Counted from the stretch's first letter, positions 26,929-36,995 are shown. The stretch: DNA of 64,000 nt from Chitinophagaceae bacterium (GCA_016720745.1 JADKKA010000018.1:744001-808000); one strand, 5' to 3'. Numbers and translations are program-made. Notes: generated by a model not told the origin, from the letters alone.

Positions 26929-28218
26929 TTACTTCCCAAATTTAATCTTTCCTTTCGGATATATCGCCGACATCCCCAGAATTTCCTCGATCCGGATCAG
27001 CTGGTTGTACTTGGCCATCCGGTCGGTACGACTGGCAGAACCGGTCTTGATTTGTCCGCAGTTCAGTGCCACAGCCAGATCAGCAATGGTGGTATCCTCT
27101 GTTTCACCACTCCGGTGACTCATGATGGTGTTATATCCATTATGCTGTGCCAGGGTCACGGCATTGATGGTTTCTGTAATGGTACCAATCTGGTTTACTT
27201 TCACCAGCAGGGCATTCCCGATATGTTTATCAATTCCCTGCTGTAACCGGGTTACATTGGTTACAAATAAATCATCTCCTACCAACTGGCATTTGCTGCC
27301 CACTGCCTTGGTTAATGCGGCCCAGCCATTCCAGTCATCTTCGGCCATTCCATCTTCGATAGAACTGATGGGGTAATTCTTCACCCATCCTTCCCAGAAT
27401 TTCACCAGCTGATCGCTGCTCATTTCCTTGCCGGTACTTTTATGGAAAACATATTTCTTTTTCTTGTTGTCCCAGAGTTCACTGTTGGCTGCATCCATGG
27501 CAATGGTGATCTGGGTACCGGGTTTGTAACCGGCCGCTACAATGGCTTCCATCACGGTATCAATGGCTTCTTCATTGCTTTGAATATTAGGAGCAAAACC
27601 ACCTTCATCACCCACATTCGTGCTGAAGCCTTTTTTCTTCAATACTGATTTAAGGGCATGGAAAATTTCTACTCCCCAACGCAGTCCTTCACTAAAGCTA
27701 TTGGCGCCCACCGGCATCACCATGAATTCCTGGAAATCAATTTTATTATCGGCATGGGCCCCGCCATTCAGGATATTCATCATAGGAATGGGAAGGGTCT
27801 TGGCATTCGTGCCACCCACATATCGGAAGAGGGGCAGACCTGCTTCTTCAGCCGCCGCCTTGGCCACAGCCATACTCACCGCCAACAGGGCATTGGCACC
27901 CAGTTTTCCTTTATTGTCTGTGCCATCCAGCTGGATCATCATGGCATCAATACCGGTCTGGTCCGCCACATCATTCCCGAGCAGGGCGGGGGCCAGGATA
28001 TTGTTGACATTCTTTACGGCTTTGAGTACACCACGGCCGAGGTATTGCTTTTTATCGCCATCCCTGAGTTCTACTGCTTCGTGAATCCCGGTACTGGCGC
28101 CACTTGGAACAGCGGCACGGCCCAGGGCCCCTTCATCGGTTATTACATCCACTTCCACAGTGGGGTTTCCTCTTGAATCCAGAATCTGACGGGCAAAAAC
28201 TTCAGCAATGTAACTCAT
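26929..28218 (-). CDS. eno: Enolase
   Basis: Glycolytic enzyme converting 2-phosphoglycerate to phosphoenolpyruvate in the cytoplasm. 429 residues. Hallmarks: DSRGNPTVEVDV and GASTGIHEAVELRD near the N-terminus, NILNGGAHADN, GDEGGFAPN (proton-shuttle Glu), the magnesium-binding Asp/Glu in SIEDGMAEDDW and VGDDLFVTN, and LVKVNQIGT with MSHRSGETEDT. It follows a small membrane-protein gene by 12 bases on the same strand. Confidence 0.97.
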   Translation of the reverse strand: MSYIAEVFARQILDSRGNPTVEVDVITDEGALGRAAVPSGASTGIHEAVELRDGDKKQYLGRGVLKAVKNVNNILAPALLGNDVADQTGIDAMMIQLDGTDNKGKLGANALLAVSMAVAKAAAEEAGLPLFRYVGGTNAKTLPIPMMNILNGGAHADNKIDFQEFMVMPVGANSFSEGLRWGVEIFHALKSVLKKKGFSTNVGDEGGFAPNIQSNEEAIDTVMEAIVAAGYKPGTQITIAMDAANSELWDNKKKKYVFHKSTGKEMSSDQLVKFWEGWVKNYPISSIEDGMAEDDWNGWAALTKAVGSKCQLVGDDLFVTNVTRLQQGIDKHIGNALLVKVNQIGTITETINAVTLAQHNGYNTIMSHRSGETEDTTIADLAVALNCGQIKTGSASRTDRMAKYNQLIRIEEILGMSAIYPKGKIKFGK

Positions 28219-28230
28219 GGTTTTGTTGAT

Positions 28231-28488
28231 TTATACGCGTTTAATATTGTTATCATATTTGGGTTTGGCGCTCGATTTCATGATATATAAAAAGAGGCCA
28301 AAAGCACCGGCAATTGCCAGGGCAGCTGATCCATATAACCGCAGCTTCAAGTCTCCAAGGCCCTCCGTATCTGCACCCACTGATTGTAGTTGTTCCTGCC
28401 TCAGTTTCTCCCGTTTGATCTCCAACCGGGTACGGGCAAATTCAAATGCACCAGTTGCCGCAGCATACAAACAGCCCAGCAGTATCAA
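28231..28488 (-). CDS. Small two-helix membrane protein with a non-ATG start
   Basis: About 85 residues from a TTG at 28488. It has two hydrophobic helices (LILLGCLYAAATGAF at the start and YGSAALAIAGAFGLFLYIM near the end) around a charged segment (RTRLEIKREKLRQEQ). The frame is open upstream to a stop at 28531-28533 and reads LKPKDIFIGLILLG from a CTG at 28515, which looks like a natural N-terminus with its ATG changed. No ATG exists in frame. Either the start is TTG/CTG or the base at 28515 is an error. It precedes eno by 12 bases. Function unknown. Confidence 0.55.
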   Translation of the reverse strand: MILLGCLYAAATGAFEFARTRLEIKREKLRQEQLQSVGADTEGLGDLKLRLYGSAALAIAGAFGLFLYIMKSSAKPKYDNNIKRV

Positions 28489-28626
28489 ACCAATGAAGAT
28501 GTCTTTTGGTTTCAGATGAGCCGTTTTTGATCAGTTCCGCAAAGAAACGTGTTTTTAGCAATGAAAATGCTGATAAATTAGAGAAAGAACGATCGTTAGG
28601 AATTATGACGGGGAGATTTTTTTGAT

Positions 28627-28634
28627 TAAGTTTG
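28627..28634 (+). promoter_or_regulatory. Exact TAnnTTTG -7 element
   Basis: TAAGTTTG ends ten bases before the ATG at 28645, implying a very short 5' leader. No TTTG is found at the usual -33 spacing. Confidence 0.45.
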
Positions 28635-28644
28635 GCGTCTCTTT

Positions 28645-31095
28645 ATGAGATTCTGGAAACGGTCAATTCAATGCTTACTGGGCCTGGTATGCTTTACCGG
28701 GCTGAATAACCCTGCAGTAGCGCAGGCAGGCCTTTGTCCGTCCAACCTGAATTTTGAAACAGGTGACTTTACAGGTTGGGACTGTTTCGCCGGAACTACT
28801 TCTTCGAATCCATTACCTTTTACGGGTCCGATCCCGGGCAGACATACCATCATCAATGCCGCTACATCCGGACTTGATCCCTTTGGTGGTTTTCCTGAAA
28901 TCTCACCGCTGGGTAGTAATTACAGTGTCAAACTGGGAAATCATTCCACGCAGTCACAGGCAGAAAGTATTTCTTATACTTATACGATTCCTTCCAATCT
29001 CTCGGTTTTTTCGATGTTGCTTTATTATGCTGTGGTCATTGAAAGCCCCGGCCATGTACCATCTAATCAGCCTCGTTTCCTGGCCAGAATTATTGATGTG
29101 GCCACAGGTCAGCCGATCCCCTGTGTGAATTTTGATTTTATTGCACAAACCACACCGGGCGGATTCCAGACCTCCCTGGTTCCCGGCAATAACGGAAGCC
29201 CGGTTTTGTATAAGGACTGGACGCCAATCAGTATCAACCTGAATGCTTATATCGGCCGGACGATCATGCTGGAACTGATCACCAAGGATTGTTCCCAGGG
29301 TGGTCATGCCGGTTATGCTTATATCGATGTGGGAACAGTTTGTAATGGCGCCATTACCGGTAATTATATCTGCCCTGGCGATCCCGGTATTACACTGACA
29401 GCCCCTTTTGGATTTCAGAATTATACCTGGTATGCTGATAATACATTTACTACTATTCTTTCTACCAGTCAGACCCTCAACCTCTCACCTCCACCTGCAG
29501 TAGGAACGATTTATCCCGTAAAGATTGAACCCTTCCCCGGTTTCGGCTGTCAGGATACACTTTATGCGACAGTTGATGTTGGTGTCAAACCTCCTGCCAA
29601 TGCCGGTCGGGATCAAACCATTTGTGATGGAAATCTGATTCAGATTGGTGGTCCACCCATGGCTGCACAACTTTATTCATGGGAACCGGCAGGTCTGGTC
29701 AATAATCCGAATGCCTCGAACCCACTGGCCGGGCCGGTAAACACCCCAACTGAATTCATCATTACGGTAACGGATCAATTGACCGGATGTGTGGCAACAG
29801 ATACCACGGTCATCAGCAATTTTGCAACAGATACCCTGGTCACGACAACAGGAATTGCCAGTACCTGTATCAATGAACCCCGTGCTACATTAAGTGTCAA
29901 TAATATTTCAACAGCAGTACGCTGGTTTGAAGCCAGCAGTGGACAGATACCCGGTGCTACCGGCATCAATTTTACGCCCCTGGTATCCGGAATCTATTGG
30001 GCAGAAGTAACTCAGGGAGGATGCCTGGACAGTTCCGGCAATCACGCCATTTCTATTAACTCCTTGCCGATACCGGCATTTACGCCATCATCGGATACCG
30101 GTTGTGTAACAAGAAACAGTTTCAGCTTTACCAATAATTCCAACTCTCCAGATAATTCCGCTCTCAGCTATCTCTGGCGCTTCAATGATGGGATCACGGA
30201 TATCAATACGGATGCGGTACGCTCCTATTTAAAAACGGGAACTTTTTCCGTTAAACTGATTGCTACCAGTGCCTTTGGCTGTATTGATAGTACCAATAGT
30301 TTCACTTATCATGTATTGCCAAACGGGTCACCTGATTTTGTATGGGATTCTATTTGTACCGGCCGTCCCATTCAATTCAGTAACCTGAGTAATGAAAATG
30401 GTGCTGCCCAGGCCTGGTACAGCTGGAATTTTGCCAACGGTGATCCTCTTTATGCTGTTAAAAATCCTCCGCCGGTTGTTTATAATACAAACCCGGGTAA
30501 ACTGGATGTGATTTTGAAAATGGCCACCCTCGGTTGTGAAAGCGACACACAGACTTTAGTGAAAACCGTACAGGTGAACCGGCAGGCACCCGGGAAAAAA
30601 TATCCCACACTGACCGTTCCTGAAGGAAGTAATAAATGGCTGCGGGTAAGGGATTCCATCGGAACGATTTATACATGGACACCACAATTGCAGCTGAGTA
30701 ACTATAATACACAGTATACAGAGTTTACGGCCGTGGATGATGTTGACTACCTGATCAGGATCACGGATATCCATACCTGTATTACCACCGATAGTTTGAA
30801 AATGCAGGTGCTCAAGAAGCCGGGATATTATCTGCCTACTGCTTTTACTCCCAATGGAGACGGGCTTAATGATCTTGCCAGACCTTACCTGATACGGATG
30901 AAGGGCTTAAAAAGATTTGCCGTTTACAACAGAACCGGTCAGCTGATTTATTATACCGCCACTGAAGGCCAGGGCTGGGATGGTAAATACAATGGGGTTG
31001 ACCAGGGCAATGGAGTTTATGTATGGGTACTTGAATTCTATGATCAAAATAATAAACTGGTCATCGAAAAAGGCACACTGACCCTGATCCGTTAA
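28645..31095 (+). CDS. Large surface protein with PKD domain and gliding-motility-associated C-terminus
   Basis: 816-residue secreted protein. A signal peptide (ends NPAVAQ) is followed by a beta-sandwich region opening SNLNFETGDFTGWDCF, as in many Bacteroidota adhesin-like proteins. Ig/PKD-type modules follow (SYLWRFNDGITD with GTFSVKLIATSAFGC; YSWNFANGDP). The type-B sorting domain at the end (YYLPTAFTPNGDGLNDLARP, then GVYVWVLEFYDQ and IEKGTLTLIR) marks it for type IX export and surface attachment. It resembles the repeat-protein ending at 22431 only in this C-terminal domain. Ligand unknown; cell-surface or biofilm role is inference. Confidence 0.85.
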   Translation: MRFWKRSIQCLLGLVCFTGLNNPAVAQAGLCPSNLNFETGDFTGWDCFAGTTSSNPLPFTGPIPGRHTIINAATSGLDPFGGFPEISPLGSNYSVKLGNHSTQSQAESISYTYTIPSNLSVFSMLLYYAVVIESPGHVPSNQPRFLARIIDVATGQPIPCVNFDFIAQTTPGGFQTSLVPGNNGSPVLYKDWTPISINLNAYIGRTIMLELITKDCSQGGHAGYAYIDVGTVCNGAITGNYICPGDPGITLTAPFGFQNYTWYADNTFTTILSTSQTLNLSPPPAVGTIYPVKIEPFPGFGCQDTLYATVDVGVKPPANAGRDQTICDGNLIQIGGPPMAAQLYSWEPAGLVNNPNASNPLAGPVNTPTEFIITVTDQLTGCVATDTTVISNFATDTLVTTTGIASTCINEPRATLSVNNISTAVRWFEASSGQIPGATGINFTPLVSGIYWAEVTQGGCLDSSGNHAISINSLPIPAFTPSSDTGCVTRNSFSFTNNSNSPDNSALSYLWRFNDGITDINTDAVRSYLKTGTFSVKLIATSAFGCIDSTNSFTYHVLPNGSPDFVWDSICTGRPIQFSNLSNENGAAQAWYSWNFANGDPLYAVKNPPPVVYNTNPGKLDVILKMATLGCESDTQTLVKTVQVNRQAPGKKYPTLTVPEGSNKWLRVRDSIGTIYTWTPQLQLSNYNTQYTEFTAVDDVDYLIRITDIHTCITTDSLKMQVLKKPGYYLPTAFTPNGDGLNDLARPYLIRMKGLKRFAVYNRTGQLIYYTATEGQGWDGKYNGVDQGNGVYVWVLEFYDQNNKLVIEKGTLTLIR

Positions 31096-31174
31096 ACCGG
31101 ATTGTTAATTTGGTCCGGAGGTTTTGCACTTCCCGGCAATTCTCCTACTTTCATCAAAATCAAATACCACTACC

Positions 31175-33934
31175 ATGCGTTATTTTTTTACCCTCTTGCT
31201 GGCGGGTTCTTTATTGACCGCTAACAAGGGATTACAGGCACAAAGCCCGAATCCTGTCCTTATTACTACTGTTGAAGGAATCAAGGAATATGAACTCAAA
31301 AACGGATTGCGGGTACTGCTGATGCCGGATGCCTCGCAAACCAATATTGCTGTGAATATTGTTTATAAAGTGGGCAGCCGTCATGAAGGATACGGCGAAA
31401 GCGGAATGGCCCACTTGCTCGAACACATGTTGTTCAAACAGGCCAAAAAATACCCCGATATCAAGAAAGCCCTGGCTGATAAGGGCGCATTTGCCAATGG
31501 TACCACCTGGTACGACAGAACCAATTATTATGAAATTCTCTCCGCCTCCGATGAAAACCTGAAATGGGCTATTGATATGGAGGCCGACCGGATGATCAAT
31601 TGTAAAATCCTTCCGGAAGAACTGGCAAAGGAATTCAGTGTGGTCCGCAATGAATTTGAAATGGGAGAGAACTATCCCAGCGGAGTATTGATGGACCGGG
31701 TATTCTCCTCTATGTTTCTCTGGCACAACTATGGTAAATCCACTATCGGTAGCAAAGAAGATATTGAGAGAGTGAAGGCAGAGAACCTGAAAGTTTTTTA
31801 TAAAAAATTCTACCAGCCCGATAATGCTGTGCTGATCATTGCGGGAAAATTTGATGAGAAAAAAGCCTTGCAATATGTACAGCAATCATTCAGTCCCATA
31901 CCCAAACCTACCCGAAAAATATTACCTACTTACACCGTAGAACCTCCGCAGGACGGAGAGCGGGTGGTTTCCCTGCGCCGTACCGGTGATATCCAGTACA
32001 TCGGAGTGGGATATCATACGCCTTCGGTAGCCGATAAGGAATATGCAGCCAATGATGCATTGATCGAAGTGCTGACCAATGATCCTTCAGGGGTACTGTA
32101 CAAGAAACTCGTGGAAACCAAGATGGCTTCCAAGGTATCTGGTTTCAGTTTTACCCTTCATGATCCGGGTATGACTTATTTTGAACTGGAAGTACCGAAA
32201 GATAAAAGTATCGACAGTGCCAAACAGGTGCTGATGAGTTCCATTGATGAAGTGGCCGGATTGGGTATTACCGAGGAAGACCTGAACCGGGCCAAAAACA
32301 ACCGGCTCAAGTATATCGAAGATGCCATGACCAAGACCACTGAGTTTGCGGTAGCACTGACTGAATTTGTAGGTGCCGGTGACTGGCGGCTTTGGTTCCT
32401 CCACCGCGACCGGACAGAAAAATTAACGGTAGATGACCTGAAGGCAGCAGCCAAAAAATATTACAAGCCCTCTAACCGGACTTATGGTGTTTTTGTTCCC
32501 GATCCGGCACCCGACCGCACGGTGGTGAGCGAAACCCCTGATATGGCCAAACTGCTGAACGGATACAAGGGAAAAGAAGCGGAGGCCCAGAAAGAGAATT
32601 TCGAAACCAGTATCGAGAATATCAAAAAAAATACGGAGTACGGCACACTGGCTAACGGTGCCAAATATGCGCTTTTACAAAAGCCAACCAAGGGCGATAA
32701 GATCAATGCCAGTATCTCCCTTCGTTTTGGAGATGAGAACAGCCTGATGGACAAAAAATATGCGCCTTATCTGCTGGCCGATCTGCTCAAGACCGGTACC
32801 AGCACCCGGAGCCGCAAACAGATCAGCGATGAACTGGACAAGATCAAGACCGATATTTCTTTTTCCGGTTTCCCGAATGGATTGACCATTAATGTGAACA
32901 CAGATAAAAAGAATCTTGCGGCAGCCCTGGCCCTGCTGGATGACTTACTCCGGAACCCCAAATTTGATGCGGCAGAATTTGATAAGGCAGTGCTGGATGC
33001 AAAAGCCAGTACCGAAGCCAATATGAGTGATCCGCAAACCATCGTTTCTGAAAAATTATCAAAGCTGACGACTAATTATCCCAAGGGACATCCGAGTTAT
33101 GCATCCAGCTCAGCAGAGCAACTCGAAGAGCTGGCTAAAACCAGTCTGGATGATGTGAAAAATTTTTACAAAGATTTTTATGGTGCCAATAACTCTATCA
33201 GTGCTTTTGTAGGTGAACTGGATAAAAATACCATCACCGGTTTCCTGAATAAAACTTTTGGTACCTGGGACAGCAAAATGAAATTTACTGCCATCGCACC
33301 CAAACATTTTGATGTAAAAGGCGGAACGGAAGCCATCAATACACCTGATAAAACCAATGCGGTAGTGCTTGGAAATATTAATATCAATATTTCTGAAACC
33401 CATAAAGATTACCCGGCGCTTTTCATGGCCAATGAACTGCTGGGTGGCGGTGCCTTCCTTTCTTCCCGGATTCCAATGAGGCTCAGGGAGAATGAAGGAA
33501 TGAGTTATGGAGCCGGTACCTATATGAACAGTAATTATAAGTATGATGTTACTAATTGGGGGCTCTATGCCATCTTCAATCCTTTATACAAGGGAAGATT
33601 AGATTCAGCCATGCACCAGGAAATTGATAAAGCCATTGCTGCAGGATTTACCAAGGATGAGTTGACAAAATCTGTCAGTGCCTGGATCGAAGGCAATAAA
33701 ACCTCACTGGGGATGAATGATTTCCTGGCCCGTCAGTTGCGCTGGTATATCCGTGATGGCCGTGACCTTACCGACTTTACAAACTTTGAAAGCAGGGTAA
33801 AAGCCCTCACAACCGATGCAGTGAATGCCGCCATGAAGAAGTACTTTGATAAGTCGAAGCTGGTAGTGGTGTACGGAGGTGAATTTGATAAAACAAAACC
33901 GGCTGATAAACCCGCAGAGAAAAAAGGATTCTAA
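31175..33934 (+). CDS. M16-family zinc metallopeptidase (two-domain pitrilysin type)
   Basis: Exported peptidase of about 919 residues. I place the start at ATG 31175 (MRYFFTLLLAGS) because it begins a good signal peptide; an in-frame ATG 51 bases upstream would add a poor leader. The inverted zinc motif HLLEH lies at residues 80-84, with the third ligand expected in VVRNEFEMGEN. The C-terminal half is the second, inactive M16 domain (LTNGAKY-like restart at NTEYGTLANGAKYALL). It should degrade peptides in the periplasm. Its terminator lies within the end of the convergent gldA. Confidence 0.92.
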   Translation: MRYFFTLLLAGSLLTANKGLQAQSPNPVLITTVEGIKEYELKNGLRVLLMPDASQTNIAVNIVYKVGSRHEGYGESGMAHLLEHMLFKQAKKYPDIKKALADKGAFANGTTWYDRTNYYEILSASDENLKWAIDMEADRMINCKILPEELAKEFSVVRNEFEMGENYPSGVLMDRVFSSMFLWHNYGKSTIGSKEDIERVKAENLKVFYKKFYQPDNAVLIIAGKFDEKKALQYVQQSFSPIPKPTRKILPTYTVEPPQDGERVVSLRRTGDIQYIGVGYHTPSVADKEYAANDALIEVLTNDPSGVLYKKLVETKMASKVSGFSFTLHDPGMTYFELEVPKDKSIDSAKQVLMSSIDEVAGLGITEEDLNRAKNNRLKYIEDAMTKTTEFAVALTEFVGAGDWRLWFLHRDRTEKLTVDDLKAAAKKYYKPSNRTYGVFVPDPAPDRTVVSETPDMAKLLNGYKGKEAEAQKENFETSIENIKKNTEYGTLANGAKYALLQKPTKGDKINASISLRFGDENSLMDKKYAPYLLADLLKTGTSTRSRKQISDELDKIKTDISFSGFPNGLTINVNTDKKNLAAALALLDDLLRNPKFDAAEFDKAVLDAKASTEANMSDPQTIVSEKLSKLTTNYPKGHPSYASSSAEQLEELAKTSLDDVKNFYKDFYGANNSISAFVGELDKNTITGFLNKTFGTWDSKMKFTAIAPKHFDVKGGTEAINTPDKTNAVVLGNININISETHKDYPALFMANELLGGGAFLSSRIPMRLRENEGMSYGAGTYMNSNYKYDVTNWGLYAIFNPLYKGRLDSAMHQEIDKAIAAGFTKDELTKSVSAWIEGNKTSLGMNDFLARQLRWYIRDGRDLTDFTNFESRVKALTTDAVNAAMKKYFDKSKLVVVYGGEFDKTKPADKPAEKKGF

Positions 33935-33946
33935 AAGATAAGCTGC

Positions 33947-34852
33947 TCAATTCGTCAAAGCCTTGAATATTGATTCAAGGCTTTGTTTTTGGCTCTGTAG
34001 CGAAACGATATTCAGGTTTTGGTCAATAGACAGCTGGAGTAATTGTTTTTTGAGTGATTCTGCATCAGTACAAAGAATATTGAAAAGCGAATGATGCTGG
34101 GCACTAACAGATACAACCCCTTTCAGTTCCTGCAGGCGGCTGATGGATACTGCTTCTTTGAATTCCACCTGTACGGATTCCTGATTGCTTCCTGATTGCC
34201 GCAGCACAGCGAGTTTGTCATTGGCTACGATATTTCCCTTGTGAATGATGATCACCCGGTCGCAGATCGCTTCAACCTCCTGTAAGATATGGGAGGAAAA
34301 TAAAACGGTTTTGTGCTGTCCCTGCTGACGGATCACTTCCCGGATCTCAATGATCTGGTTGGGATCCAGTCCGGTCGTGGGCTCATCCAGGATCAGTACT
34401 TCCGGATCATGGATCAATGCGGCTGCCAATCCTACCCGCTGTTTATATCCTTTAGATAACTGACCGATTTTCTTTTTGGATTCAACCGTAAGTCCTGTCA
34501 GGCTGATCACTTCCTCCATTCTTTTGGCAGGTTCCTTTACCTCGTGTACAGCTGCGATAAATCCCAGGTATTCCCTTACATACATATCATAATACAATGC
34601 ATTCAGTTCGGGCAGGTAACCGATCTTTCTTTTGCTTTCTATTGGAGACTCAGCCACATTGATACCGCATACAAAGGCTTCACCAGCCGTTTGCTGTAAA
34701 TAACCGGTGATGATTTTCATTGTGGTGGACTTACCGGCCCCGTTGGGTCCCAGGAAACCAACGATTTCTCCTTTCTCCACTTTAAATGAGATCGCATTGA
34801 CCGCATGTTGGTCACCATAGGTTTTGAGCAGATTGCTGACTTCAATGGACAT
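33947..34852 (-). CDS. gldA: GldA-like gliding-motility ABC transporter ATPase
   Basis: 301-residue cytoplasmic ATPase with Walker A GPNGAGKST, signature LSKGYKQRVGL, Walker B VLILDEPTTGLD and switch His in FSSHILQEVEA. The close match to GldA, which together with GldF and GldG forms an ABC complex tied to gliding in Flavobacterium, rests on the distinctive start (SIEVSNLLKTYG) and overall length. GldF/GldG are not in this window, so a gliding role is inference; a general ABC-2 exporter ATPase is the alternative. It is divergent from the antiporter gene. Confidence 0.8.
   Translation of the reverse strand: MSIEVSNLLKTYGDQHAVNAISFKVEKGEIVGFLGPNGAGKSTTMKIITGYLQQTAGEAFVCGINVAESPIESKRKIGYLPELNALYYDMYVREYLGFIAAVHEVKEPAKRMEEVISLTGLTVESKKKIGQLSKGYKQRVGLAAALIHDPEVLILDEPTTGLDPNQIIEIREVIRQQGQHKTVLFSSHILQEVEAICDRVIIIHKGNIVANDKLAVLRQSGSNQESVQVEFKEAVSISRLQELKGVVSVSAQHHSLFNILCTDAESLKKQLLQLSIDQNLNIVSLQSQKQSLESIFKALTN
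33956..33990 (+). terminator. Intrinsic terminator of the M16 gene embedded in the end of gldA
   Basis: Perfect 12-base stem CAAAGCCTTGAA / TTCAAGGCTTTG (33956-33967, 33974-33985), six-base loop, then TTTTT. It lies inside the last codons of gldA on the other strand. Confidence 0.85.
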
Positions 34853-34889
34853 ACTACAAACCTACAGCAAATTCAGTATTTTTATTACA

Positions 34890-36170
34890 ATGATTACCAT
34901 CATCAGCATCCTCTTTATTGCCGGGTATATCGCCATTGCCATGGAGCACCCGTTGAAAGTGAACAAGGCGGCCACTGCCCTGATCACCGGGGCATTGTGC
35001 TGGACGGTATTTGCCCTGTATGCACCTGACAAGCATACAGCCGGTCATCTGGTGAGTGAGTACCTCGGAGAAGTGGCCGGCATTCTTTTTTTCCTGATGG
35101 GGGCCATGACCATTGTGGAACTGATTGATGCCCACGACGGTTTTGAAGTGATCACCAGCAGGATCAATACAACCAGCAAACGCAAACTGGTATGGATACT
35201 GGGGACCCTTACTTTTTTTCTATCGGCCGTACTGGATAACCTCACCACCACGATTGTGATCATTTCTTTGCTGAGGGTTTTGGTACCTGATAAAAAAGAC
35301 AGGCTCTTATTTGCAGGCTTAACCATTATTGCCGCCAATGCCGGTGGTGCCTGGAGTCCGATCGGGGATGTAACCACCACGATGTTATGGATTGGCGGAC
35401 AGATCACGGCCTCCAGCGTCATGTTGCAAACCATTCTTCCGAGTATTGTTTGTTTCATCGTTCCAGCCTTCATTATCAGCAGGCAGGTGAGTGGGAATAC
35501 GGAAAGGGTGCCGGTCGAAACCAGTGAGTATGAATCTAATTCTACTCAGAAGGAAAGAAACCTGGTTTTTGGGGTTGGGTTGGGAAGTTTATTATTTGTT
35601 CCGGTATTTAAAACGGTTACCCATCTGCCCCCTTATATGGGTGTGTTGCTTGGACTGGGTGTGATGTGGGTGGTTACGGAACTGATTCATCATGAAAAAG
35701 ATGAAGCGGAGAAAGGTGTTTTATCCGTCAATCATGCCCTTCGGAAAATTGATACACCCTCTATTCTTTTTTTCCTGGGTATTCTTTTGGCCATCGCTGC
35801 TCTGCAGGCAACAGGTGTTTTAGGATCATTGGCATTATCATTGGATCGGTCAGTGGGTAATATCAGTCTGGTTACCATCATTATTGGCCTGCTTTCCTCT
35901 GTAGTGGACAATGTACCATTGGTAGCAGCGGCACAGGGCATGTATACGCTGGATCAATATCCCACCGGACATTTTTTCTGGGAGTTCCTGGCTTATTGTG
36001 CGGGAACCGGCGGCAGTTGCCTCATTATTGGTTCAGCAGCCGGGGTAGCGGCCATGGGACTGGAAAAAATTGAATTCTTCTGGTATCTCAAAAAAATTGG
36101 CTGGCTGGCATTGCTGGGATATATCGCAGGGGCGGCTGTCTTCCTTTTACAGCATCAGATCACGGGCTGA
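34890..36170 (+). CDS. nhaD: NhaD-type Na+/H+ antiporter
   Basis: Inner-membrane antiporter exporting Na+ in exchange for protons. About 426 residues; start placed at ATG 34890 (MITIISILFIAGY), since the ATG at 34824 would overlap the divergent gldA start. It has about a dozen hydrophobic helices and the family phrases LDNLTTTIVIISLLR, NAGGAWSPIGDVTTTMLW and SSVVDNVPLVAAAQGMY. It ends base-to-base against the convergent carbonic anhydrase. In the local context it could maintain the sodium gradient used by the SulP bicarbonate carriers (inference). Confidence 0.9.
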   Translation: MITIISILFIAGYIAIAMEHPLKVNKAATALITGALCWTVFALYAPDKHTAGHLVSEYLGEVAGILFFLMGAMTIVELIDAHDGFEVITSRINTTSKRKLVWILGTLTFFLSAVLDNLTTTIVIISLLRVLVPDKKDRLLFAGLTIIAANAGGAWSPIGDVTTTMLWIGGQITASSVMLQTILPSIVCFIVPAFIISRQVSGNTERVPVETSEYESNSTQKERNLVFGVGLGSLLFVPVFKTVTHLPPYMGVLLGLGVMWVVTELIHHEKDEAEKGVLSVNHALRKIDTPSILFFLGILLAIAALQATGVLGSLALSLDRSVGNISLVTIIIGLLSSVVDNVPLVAAAQGMYTLDQYPTGHFFWEFLAYCAGTGGSCLIIGSAAGVAAMGLEKIEFFWYLKKIGWLALLGYIAGAAVFLLQHQITG

Positions 36171-36806
36171 TCAGAGATCATCGTATTCATAGAGATTGTC
36201 TATCGCAGCCCCGGCTTTCATTTCAAATACGGGTTTAATGAGTCCGTTTTGTAAGCCATATACCCAGCCATGCAAATCGGGTCTTTGCTCATGCTTCCAG
36301 GCCCTTTGAATAATAGAAGTTTTGGCCAGGTTAAAAACCTGTTCCATTACATTCAGTTCAGTTAACCGGTTTGTTTTTTGTTCTTCATCGGCAATCAGAT
36401 CCAGTTCAGAGCGATGGATCCTGTATACATCTTTGATATTCCGGAGCCACATATTCAGTACCGGTTTAAAATCATGATTGGTAATAGCGGCCTTTACACC
36501 ACCACATCCGTAATGTCCGCAGACAATAATATGTTTCACTTTCAGGTGATTGACGGCATAGTCGAGTACGCTCAGCACGTTTACATCCGTATTGATCACC
36601 AGGTTGGCCACATTGCGGTGAACAAAGATTTCGCCGGGATCGGTTCCTGTAATTTCATTGGCAGGCACACGGCTGTCGCTGCAGCCGATCCAAAGAAACT
36701 CCGGTGTTTGAAGGTGGGACAACCGTTCAAAAAAATCAGGATCAGATGCTTTTTTGCCCTCTGCCCAGTCCTTGTTATTCTGCAATAAGATTTCGTACGG
36801 TTTCAT
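36171..36806 (-). CDS. can: Beta-carbonic anhydrase (Can type)
   Basis: Cytoplasmic zinc enzyme interconverting CO2 and bicarbonate. 211 residues. Zinc and active-site residues are Cys42, Asp44, Arg46 (CSDSR), His98 and Cys101 (GHYGCGG), the same numbering as in E. coli Can. No signal peptide. It is divergent from the small secreted protein gene and convergent with nhaD, at the left edge of the inorganic-carbon island. Confidence 0.95.
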   Translation of the reverse strand: MKPYEILLQNNKDWAEGKKASDPDFFERLSHLQTPEFLWIGCSDSRVPANEITGTDPGEIFVHRNVANLVINTDVNVLSVLDYAVNHLKVKHIIVCGHYGCGGVKAAITNHDFKPVLNMWLRNIKDVYRIHRSELDLIADEEQKTNRLTELNVMEQVFNLAKTSIIQRAWKHEQRPDLHGWVYGLQNGLIKPVFEMKAGAAIDNLYEYDDL

Positions 36807-36964
36807 ATTATTTCTCTCCGGGTTAAATATACAGTAGCGAAAACTTACAACTGTTAGTATAAATGGTTTTTATTTTGCAATTAAATGACAAAGGTTCAAC
36901 AAATTTAGCAGCAGCTTGTTGCAGAGTGGTGAGCAGCACTTGTAACTCAGGAATCAATGGCTGG

Positions 36965-36995
36965 TTTGGAATGCCGGATATAAACTGCTATTTTG
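36965..36995 (+). promoter_or_regulatory. Candidate promoter of the small secreted protein gene
   Basis: TTTG (36965-36968), 19 bases, CTATTTTG (36988-36995). The spacing is right; the -7 element departs from consensus at its first two bases. The ATG follows 11 bases later, so the leader would be only a few bases. Confidence 0.4.

Noticed and set aside
34824..34889. Longer start for nhaD
   Set aside because: It would overlap the divergent gldA coding start and adds no membrane or family sequence.
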